Shown here one piece after another: positions 52,417 through 64,000 of a DNA stretch of 64,000 bases; positions within the stretch are counted from its first letter, which is position 1, and each line of letters starts with the position of its first letter. The stretch is from Amoebidium appalachense (lineage: Eukaryota > Ichthyosporea): assembly GCA_963693365.1 (NCBI GenBank), contig CAVNZM010000012.1:7626001-7690000 (forward strand), written 5' to 3'. The position numbers were made by a program, and so were the translations under genes. The notes beneath the pieces were generated by a model. That model did no database searches. It was not told where the DNA came from and was given only the letters and a program-made list of their open reading frames with translations.

Positions 52417-54141
52417 TCACACAGCACCTGTGCTCGTATACTGCACCGCATCATCCACACTCGCACGTGGGCCCTTGTAGGGGCCAGTAGCCATTTTCGG
52501 GTCAAACAAAGACATGGGGTTCCGTGCAAGCCGGCCGACAAAAAGCACGCCAGAACGCGGGAGAACGTCGTGGCTTGCCGAGAGGGAGGCATTTTTGGCT
52601 ATGTGGAGTGCACGTGGGGTGTTGAAAACTGAAGAACGTGCAGGGGTGGTGACGTGTGTGGGCTTGTTGCTGTATACAGCGAGGGCACCGCGCATTCCCA
52701 CTTCGCCGATCAACCGGTACGCCGGGGCGATCCCCTCCGTGAAATTCGTGTTTTCGGACAAGTCCTCCCCGATCCACTCCTCCACGAGAAACACACTGGG
52801 GTCTTTCTTGTCACCCATCTCCTTCAATTCCTCTGCACGGGGGTCCACAACCGCACCGCACTCACCACGCACAAAATGCATCCACGCCGCCGCGACAAAC
52901 ATGAGATGCTTCACCTGTGTCGTGTTGTCCTGGTTGCCGCTGATTTCAAACACATCACGCACGGCAGAGAGAAGGCGCGCATTAAGTTTCTTACTAACGT
53001 CGCGGGTGAGGCGCAGATGTTCATCTTTGATTGCTGGGTTAGCCAGACGCTCATGCAGGCGTGTTGTGTAGCTGCGGAAGTCAATCTCGGGGCAATGTTC
53101 GGCGAGAGACGCGGCCATTTCGGCGTGGAAACCGCGAAGGAAACGGCGGACGAGGGGATTTGCCATCGCCTCATGCACGTGCTTAAATCCTGCCTGTGAC
53201 GCAACCAATCCCAGGGCCATGTGTGCGCCGTTGAGCATGCGCAGTTTCGTCAACTCTGCACACGATGTGTCTTTGACGATTTCCACCCCAACCAACTCAA
53301 GCGGCGGTCGCACGTTGCAGAATGAATCCTGCACCACCCACTGTGTCCACCCTGCCTCTGTCGGTACGGGGACGGCATCGTTGATTCCGTGCGCGTGCAC
53401 CGTTTCGATTAGTGACGGGGTGCACTGGGGGGCAATACGATCGACCATACTATCGGGAAAAGTGCAACGTGTAGTCAGCCAGCGGAGGAAAGGGAGGTCG
53501 CGGCACTGCAGGCGGGCAAGATCCAAAACCACCGCACGCAGAGTGTGTCCGTTTCCGGGCATGTTGTCGCACGAAAGAGTGGTGAAGGGCTTGTTTCCGG
53601 CCTTGTAGCGGCGGTAGAGGGCCTCGACAATGAAGCCAGGGGCTGTCTTTGGTGTGTTGGGGTGGTCCATGTCGTGCTTGACAGATGGGTCGTTCGTGTC
53701 GATGCGTTTGCCGTCAGAGGGGCTCAGGTGGTACCCCTTTTGCGTAACTGTAAGAGTGACGATGGTCGTGTCGGGCGAGGTGAGCTCGCCGAAGGTTGCA
53801 CCGGACTGTGTGGGTGCGTGTAGGGCAGAAACCACCGAACCGACAACGTGAAACTCCTCCCCCTTGGGTCCCTGTTCGACCAGAGTGTACAGCCCGCCCT
53901 GTGCTTGCAGTTTCTCCACGACGTCCTTTGAGCGCAGGCTCACAGCGGTAACGCCGATGCCCTTCATGCCCTTTGCGTAAAAAACCTCGTTGAGTTTGTG
54001 CACGTAGAACGCCTGGTGCGCACGGAAGAAGTGGCTGGGACCGAGGTGAACCCATGTGCGGCGGAGGATGGAACGGTCGTAGTGGGGGACGGTGACCTCT
54101 CCCTGGGACTTGCGGGCGTTGTAAAAGTGAGACATATCCAT
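52417..54141 (-). CDS. Long-chain mannitol/polyol dehydrogenase (mannitol 2-dehydrogenase or fructuronate reductase family)
   Basis: A single uninterrupted frame of 574 codons; the enzyme should interconvert mannitol and fructose, or a related sugar acid, with NAD(P) in the cytosol. The N-terminal domain has VHLGPSHFFRAHQAFY (family G-x-G-x-F-x-R-A-H-Q; here GPSHFFRAHQ), GIGVTAVSLRS, and TVTQKGYHL. Then come CDNMPGNGHTLR (about residues 191-202) and FPDSMVDRIAP (about 228-238). The C-terminal domain has WVVQDSFCNVRPP and the catalytic motif KLRMLNGAH, giving Lys299, Asn304 and His307 (K-x4-N-x2-H). It is about 80 residues longer than the usual 490, mostly as an unmatched C-terminal tail. ATG at 54141 has a second ATG two codons later. 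No introns, unlike all complete neighbours. Confidence 0.9.
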   Translation of the reverse strand: MDMSHFYNARKSQGEVTVPHYDRSILRRTWVHLGPSHFFRAHQAFYVHKLNEVFYAKGMKGIGVTAVSLRSKDVVEKLQAQGGLYTLVEQGPKGEEFHVVGSVVSALHAPTQSGATFGELTSPDTTIVTLTVTQKGYHLSPSDGKRIDTNDPSVKHDMDHPNTPKTAPGFIVEALYRRYKAGNKPFTTLSCDNMPGNGHTLRAVVLDLARLQCRDLPFLRWLTTRCTFPDSMVDRIAPQCTPSLIETVHAHGINDAVPVPTEAGWTQWVVQDSFCNVRPPLELVGVEIVKDTSCAELTKLRMLNGAHMALGLVASQAGFKHVHEAMANPLVRRFLRGFHAEMAASLAEHCPEIDFRSYTTRLHERLANPAIKDEHLRLTRDVSKKLNARLLSAVRDVFEISGNQDNTTQVKHLMFVAAAWMHFVRGECGAVVDPRAEELKEMGDKKDPSVFLVEEWIGEDLSENTNFTEGIAPAYRLIGEVGMRGALAVYSNKPTHVTTPARSSVFNTPRALHIAKNASLSASHDVLPRSGVLFVGRLARNPMSLFDPKMATGPYKGPRASVDDAVQYTSTGAV

Positions 54142-57429
<3,288 letters not shown>

Positions 57430-57737
57430 ATGTCCATTGACTTACCGAATGCCGTGGAAAAAAAGAAAGGTTAGGGAACTGCAAGTGAGAGGTGAAAGAG
57501 TCCAAATCCTTTTTTTTTTTTTTTTTTTTTTTGTATGCATAGGATCCTGATGACGGAGATCTGTTTCAGTCTATCTTGGTTGCATATTTCTTTGGGTGTC
57601 TCATGGGTGTGTAATAAGGTTGTTGTGCTTAGTGTTTTTTCTATGCTCAACCCGCGACCATGCATACATCCCCCTCTTACTGTACCTCCGGTGGCCGCTT
57701 CCCACCTTCTCTTCAAGTCTAACCCACGTTTACCTAT

Positions 57738-57808
<71 letters not shown>

Positions 57809-59593
57809 CCCACAAACACATACACACACACACACACACACACACTGTACTCAGACACACCCACACCCACCCACATACACCCACACACCCACACACCCAC
57901 ACACACACACACACGCGCAGGCACCGGCCACGCCAGCCCCCCCAGCCTCCTCCTTCTGGTGGATGACGTCATATGGACCATAGTCCGCCATCTGGACTAC
58001 AAAGACAGGTGCAGTTTGGGTCTGACGTGCCACCGCCTTCATTCACTGGTCAAAAGTCACTGCGGGAATTTGACGTATCCTGTCGACGTACGGCTCCTCC
58101 CATTGGATAACAGCATTTTAAGTATTTTGTCTGATTGGTCGGTGGCTGTGACGGGGGTCGAAATTCCTCTTCCGACGTGCGCGGCCGCTTTTCGCTACGA
58201 TCAGACCGATCAGATGCATATTTTTTTCCAGGGGTTTAGGATTTTGTGCAATCGGCTGCCTCTAGTGCGCAGTTTCCATTTCATGCTTCAAATTTCAAAC
58301 CCGAACCTTCGCCCGCAGGCAGACATCATCCTTTCGTGGTGCCAAGTCCTCTCGTTCCTACACTCGCACGTTCCCGACGCAAAATGCATCGAATTTCGGG
58401 TAAAATACGGTAAAAATGTCTGCCACAAACATTTTCAGGCCGCCCCCGACCACCCGCTGATCAACGTCGTGCGCCGCTTTTCGCTGCTGGTCTCGAACTT
58501 TCGGGATTTGGAACGATTTTCCGTCGATTTTCCGGCTTTTGTCCTTCCCCGCGACGTTGAAATGCAGTCACTACGCCACCTTTCCTATTCGGGGGGCCGG
58601 TGGGCGCACGCGCTTGGAATTGAAATTCGACCCGGGTTCCACCCATGTACAAATCTCCAAACTCTTGTTGTTGATTGGCCATGTTGCACCAATCATCTGA
58701 ACGAATTCACCCAGTTGCCATTCCTGAGATCGGTTACGATTACAAAACCCGTCCCTGCCCCCCTCCACAGCGCATTTGCCCCCCTCCAGGGCTCTACCCT
58801 CACGTCCCTTTGTGTGACAGATGGACAGGGGTTTTATCAGAGAGAACCCTTGCCTGACGCCCCTAATCTGAAGTAGGAGCTCCGCTTTCCCCCTTGTCCC
58901 ACCCCTTACTCCGTCCCCTCCCCCCCCCCCCCCCCCCCCCCTTCCCGGTGTGAACCAGTACTTTGTACTCAATGGCGCATTTACCCCCTCCCCCCCCCCC
59001 CCCCCTGTTCCCTCTATGCCAACCTTTCCGCTTTAATTTCACATTCTCCCCCTGTCCTCCCCCTTCCAAAAATAAAACCCTCAACCCACCGACCCACTCA
59101 ACCACGTACCCACTTCCCCTATTTATTCAGCTTCAACCTTCCCCCCCCCCCCCCCCCCCCCCTCTCCCCCTCCCCACATACGCACTCAAACCCCTCACTC
59201 ACACACCTCTGTGACACCCGCCAATTCTCTGCGTTTCTGGCTCCATCCAGTCACTTTCCCATTCCCTTTCCTTATGATCCTTTATTCCCCTAGCTTCACT
59301 CTTCTCCCCCCTCCATCCGGCCTTCCTCCCCTCACCCGCCCACCCAACCACACACATACATACACACCAGCACCACCACCGCTACCACCACCCTTCCTAC
59401 ATCTTTCACTGCGCTTTCGTCGTCTTTTCCCCCCAAACTCCTGGCGCTCTTGCTTGCGTTCTATCCCACCGGCCCCTCCCCCCCCCCCCCCCCCCCCCCC
59501 CCCGAGAAATATGCCCACGAACACACCCGCACAGACTCTTTGTTTTTTTCCCCACTCACCCTTGTCCCCTCCCCCTCCCCTCCCTCCCCCCCC

Positions 59594-59639
<46 letters not shown>

Positions 59640-59737
59640 CTGAATCCTCTTTTCATCACACACAAGCCCGCGCGCGCGCACACGCACACACACACAACCC
59701 CCCCCCCCCCCCCACACACACACACAAACAACACCTC

Positions 59738-59768
<31 letters not shown>

Positions 59769-61793
59769 ACGCACACACACACATAACACAGGCGTCTACA
59801 CGTGGCACGGCGCTACAAGACCGACAACCTCTCATCATACACCCGACTCACCCATTTACACTTGGACGGTTGCTTGGATACCAACCCCATTTCAATCTCG
59901 CTTCTCCCGCACCTGCGACACCTCTCAATTGTGGGATGTGAGGGTGTAACAGATCTTACCCCCCTCCACCAATCAAATCAGATTACGTCACTGGAGCTCA
60001 GATCCCTGTCGTACCTCACGTCCCTCGGTGACCGTCCGGGGTTTTTCAACCTCCGAAAATTGAAATTTTCAAACTGCAATATGGTGAAATGTGCCGAGTC
60101 GTTACGGGGGTGTTCAAAAGTCACGGAGTTGTGTTTGGTGGAGAGTTTGAGCCGGGTGGGAGTGGTTACTCGCATTCTTTCGGAATTCAGAGGGGTTCAA
60201 CGTCTGTCGGTGCAAAATTGCGTGCCCCAAGTGACTGAAACTTTGCTGGAGGTGGCATCAGAAAAACTTGGAGATATATCGATTGTGCAGGTGCCCCCCG
60301 CGTACTTCGTACTGTGTTCCGCATTCAAACCCCCCCCCCCCCCCCCCCCCCCCCCTTCTTCCTCCTTTCCCTCTTCCCTGCTCCACTCACACACGGATAC
60401 ATTTACATACACACACAGAGGGACCGAAGCACACACCTGTTTTGACTCTTTTTTTCTCTTATGGTTCGGTATGCCCTCCTAAATCTATCTCCTAGGGCTT
60501 CCTCTTAATTTTATCTCCTAGGGCTTGTTTCTGTGTTTCCTTGTCACTCACTCTACCTCTGTTTCATATCTTGTGTACGCAAAAAAAAACCCCCCTTTAA
60601 ACCAAGTCGGCTCTTCCTCAGGATGCCTTATACCCCCCCCCCTCCCCCCCCCCCCCCCCCCCCCCTCCCCTCTTCCCTTTTAGAGGGAAACCTATGTCCC
60701 CAGCCCCACACCTTAGCAATGCAAACCAGGAGGAGAGAGCCCAACTCTTACCTCACGTCCTCCTTTATCCCCCCCCCCCCCTCCCCCCCCCCCCTCCCCC
60801 CCCCCCCCCCCCCCCCCCCTTCCTCTCCCCCCCCCCCTCCCCCTGCACAGACATCCCTCCCAGCCATCTCCATCCGAGGGCTCACCCACTGCCGCCACCT
60901 CAAATCCCTCTGTTTGGAAGGCATCGGCATTCCGGCCCCCTTCCACTTCATACACCTGCCATATTTGGCAAGTGTGACGCTCGATTCTTTACCAATCAGA
61001 TCGCTCGGATCGGAAGCGTGGAATTTGCCGCGTCTGCGTTCACTCATCGTAAACGAATGTGTTTCGTTGGAGGATCTGGAAGCGATTTCAGGGTGCATCG
61101 AAGTGAGATCATTGGTCGTGACCAGCCAATCAAGCATGCCCAGCGCCAAATGGAACGATGTGATTGGTTGTTTTACGTCTCTGACCTATCTTTTGGTGAG
61201 TGAGCCTTTTCTCTTGTCCCCTCCCCTCCCCCCCCCCCCCCTCCCCCCCCCCCTCCCCCCCCCCCTCCCCCGGAAACCGGCATTTGCAAAACTGGGTAGA
61301 GACGAGGAGTTTGAAACTGGTTGAGTAGGGAGGAGGCTGAGTCTTAGATATCAACAATTGCATGTGTGTGGTGAGGGGGTTCTTTGTTTATCTTTTTGTG
61401 TGAGCGCGTGCGTGCGCGCGCGCGTGTGTGTGTGTGTGTGTGTGTTGGGGGGGGGGGGTCAATTTGGGTAGGGGGGATTTTATGTTGCTAACACAGGCGT
61501 CTTTATCACTACAGGTGGACTTGCCCTGCAGCCAAAGCATGGCACTGTGCACTGGCGTGAGATCTCTCCAAATCCGATTGGTGCCCGGCACAAACGAACT
61601 CACCCCATTGGTGCATTGTCAGCAGCTACGATACCTGCGATTGACGGGTGTGACTTCCAACCAGTCGCGCGCGACCAGCGTACTGATTGCACCAATGAGT
61701 GCGTGCGGGAATCTTGTGGAGATCCAATGGGATTCGACTGTGCACGTGAGAGACGTGTCTGCTTTGGGCCGCATTGCTGGATATGTGTCTTAA
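57430..61793 (+). CDS. F-box and leucine-rich-repeat protein, five exons, about 704 aa
   Basis: Exons: 57430-57469, 57921-58872, 59792-60290, 60851-61195, 61515-61793 (TAA); phases 1, 2, 0, 0 join exactly (40+952+499+345+279=2115 nt). The short first exon gives MSIDLPNAVEKKKG. The second begins with an F-box: LLLLVDDVIWTIVRHLDYKD, then LGLTCHRLHSLV. The rest has degenerate LRRs: LTHLHLDGCLD, LRHLSIVGCEGVTDLTPL, LRKLKFSNCNMV, VQRLSVQNCVPQ, LKSLCLEGIGI, LRSLIVNECVSLEDL and LRYLRLTGVT. Such proteins are substrate receptors of SCF (SKP1-cullin-F-box) ubiquitin ligases; LRRs choose the target, which is unknown here. The LRRs show the family's C-x-x-[VL]-x-D-L pattern in places. Introns are poly-C and (CA)n rich, and acceptors at 57920 and 59791 end CA arrays. 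The start is chosen because it alone matches the incoming phase. Confidence 0.8.
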
Positions 61794-62009
61794 CGAAATA
61801 TTGTCAACCTCTTGTATATGCTATTAGCTTATCCCAACGCTTTTAAAGAAATATTGTCAACCTCGTGTTTATACTACTTTTTACCTCATTTTCGGGTCTT
61901 TTCAAATGCTGTTGCATATATATTCCTACTTTTTAGTTGTTATTGTGTACGTGTACATGACGAAGTAATCAATATGTTTACGTATACTATATATATGTGT
62001 GTGTGTATG

Positions 62010-62052
<43 letters not shown>

Positions 62053-62300
62053 CACCGGGGGGTTTCTCTTCTAGTGTGTGGTTGTGCTGAAAAACACAGG
62101 AAGACTTGTTTCCCCAACATGTATAGACCGGGGTGTATATTTTCTCAACTTGGGTCTTTCTTTTTTTTTTTTTGGAAGGCTATGAAATGTTATTTATAGT
62201 GAGGCATGGCATTTTTTTGGACCCCGTTTTTTTTTAACGAGGAAACAAAAATTCCTGGAAGCCTATTCGGAGGCCTCTGCCTTTTATGAATAAAGAGCCG

Positions 62301-62344
<44 letters not shown>

Positions 62345-62436
62345 AGTCACCAAAAGGTGAATGCTTATCTTTTGCGGTGGTGGTGGTGGTGGGGGGGGGG
62401 GGGGGCATTTTTAGGTGTTGTGAGAAATGGAGGGGA

Positions 62437-62468
<32 letters not shown>

Positions 62469-64000
62469 TAGAGAGAAAGAGGCATTGGGGGGAGGGGGGG
62501 GGGGGGGGGGCATTTTTAGGTGTTGTGAGAAATGGAGGGATGGGGGGGGGGGGGGGGGGGGGGGCATAGAGAGAAAGAGGCATTGGGGGGAGGGGGGGGG
62601 GGAGAGGGCATACATATAGGGAGAAGGGTGCACAAAGGGGTTGGTTGTGGGTGTGCATGCGCACGTCGGCACGTTCTCAGGGTGTGAAACGAACTTGTAC
62701 ACAAGTACTGCATCACAGGGAACGCCCTAGGCCTTCCTCACTGGGTCCCAACTTGGCCATGGCCACGGAAAACCACACTACATACCGTACTGATAATTGG
62801 GTGTTTTTATACAGTTTATTGATATGAGACTTTGTTGATTTTATATACAGTTTTGTAATGATATGATTTTAGCAGCTTTGCCTGGCTGTGATGAGAACGT
62901 TTGGTGCTTCTGGTAGACGTATGTGTTATTCCTACTCTATTGCAGGTTTATATTGGTAAGGGGCCCTGCAATTAGCTTTCATGCAAATCGATTACAGTCT
63001 TACAGTCATACCTATCTGACAGTGTACTCTGACTGACGGTGCACTCTTTGCATGCATCCCCCATATTCACTACTCCTCAGTCTTTTGTTATGACGTTAAC
63101 TTTGAGAGTGGTGTGTTTTACACATAAATGGTTATACTTAAGCATCATATTAAGAGTTGCTGAGGGTACAAATGTCATTGAATGAAGAAAGTTGGTCTTG
63201 CCCGGCCCTCACGAACCTTTTGCATGAATCATCAGTAATTCATAGATACAACGAATAGCTCGCTAGTGACGGCTCTTCAGTTACTTATACACTCGCAGGA
63301 ATCGATTATCACCGACTGTCATGGGGCCGGAGCTATAATTACTGCAGGGGTGAACATACGTATACCGATATGCAGCCCGGCTCGCCTCCCATATGTGCAG
63401 CCACACGTGCACACATATCCAAGTCGAGTCATGCTGCAGGTGTACTGCGATTGATGTTCAGTGTGTACCCGTTCGTAAAGCTCGGAGATGGCTCCTGCAT
63501 GGCAAAGTGTCGATGGGAAGCCTTCTTGTGTTACAGTGCATCGTGCACTCAAGTGCCTGTGCGTATCGTACGTGTATACAAAAACATATTTGATATCTGA
63601 TCGAATCAAGGGGAATTTTTCAAAGCATGGCCGGATGGACGTATCAGCTGAGTATACGTATACGTGGCCCAGGTTGCCTCGGAAGGGGTTGGGAGGTTGG
63701 GGAGGGGGGGAGAGGGGGGGGGGGGGGGGTGCGGGAGAAGGGGGATTGGGGAGGGAGTATTAATGGCCTGGGCGGGGCATGTACATATCTGGCTAACATT
63801 AGCTGCTGTGTGCACTTGCACAAGACGCCGTAAAATCTGTGCATGTAACCTAGCTAGATACATGATTGTGCGCATATATACGCACGAGTTGCCATACTAT
63901 TGTGTGACACTATTCACACGTGTCTGCCAGTCATACATGTCATCATGGAAGTGTACTTCACCGACCCGGGGAGGCCCGGGGGGGGGGTTGGCGCTGTGTT
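61794..64000. repeat. Right-hand spacer with TA, poly-T and G-rich repeats, no gene called
   Basis: GAAATATTGTCAACCTC occurs twice just after the F-box stop (about 61795 and 61850). (TA)n lies at 62014-62052 and poly-T at 62304-62343. A two-unit tandem repeat (about 62385-62510 and 62511-62612) carries CATTTTTAGGTGTTGTGAGA, then poly-G, then CATAGAGAGAAAGAGGCATT. The remaining DNA to 64000 is of ordinary complexity, with no open frame I can defend; a G-rich block lies at 63700-63730. Confidence 0.5.

Noticed and set aside
63370-63600. Cys-containing open frame near the right edge
   Set aside because: It might be an exon of a gene beyond the window, but I found neither a supporting neighbour exon nor a family motif.

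Overview
The window is nuclear DNA from an intron-rich eukaryote. Reading frames are broken by canonical GT-AG introns (one GC-AG), and introns and spacers are filled with very long (CA)n/(TG)n, (CT)n and poly-C/poly-G tracts. Splicing, codon phase and protein families all rule out a prokaryote, organelle or virus. I cannot name the lineage. A full BRCA2 with tower and three OB folds, a TBL/PC-esterase, a long-chain mannitol dehydrogenase and an F-box/LRR gene fit an alga or other protist, or an early-branching relative of animals and fungi.

Layout: 399-913 (+), last exon of a single-pass membrane protein that starts left of the window; 3921-5737 (+), a Golgi-type PC-esterase (glycan O-acetyltransferase-like) with a one-base frame break in a G run; 7614-11251 (-), a three-exon METTL13/EEF1AKMT4-type methyltransferase; 12719-49143 (+), a BRCA2 orthologue of about 42 exons that takes up over half the window; 52417-54141 (-), an intronless mannitol/polyol dehydrogenase; 57430-61793 (+), a five-exon F-box leucine-rich-repeat gene. 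The rest is low-complexity DNA with a few TTAA-flanked MITE-like elements.

The BRCA2 model was built by hand by chaining splice sites and codon phases. All exons join in phase to give about 3070-3090 residues: an acidic N-terminal region, a conserved W-S-x-S motif, one 2.9-kb exon with seven BRC repeats (RAD51 binding), helical domain, OB1, OB2 with tower, OB3, and a Ser/Thr/Pro tail. The frame then continues for about 280 residues through exons that look like one more OB fold followed by a CPxC cysteine cluster, which BRCA2 proteins known to me do not have. This BRCA2-OB fusion is the most interesting candidate in the window.

Other unusual signals: two copies of a MITE family with near-perfect long terminal inverted repeats and TTAA target duplications, each just upstream of a BRCA2 acceptor; repeated tandem duplications that copy splice donors or acceptors together with their exon edges; intron strand asymmetry (poly-C/(CA)n before acceptors, (GT)n and G runs after donors); BRC repeats carrying FxTG where the RAD51-binding motif is normally FxxA; and an intronless metabolic gene among intron-rich neighbours.
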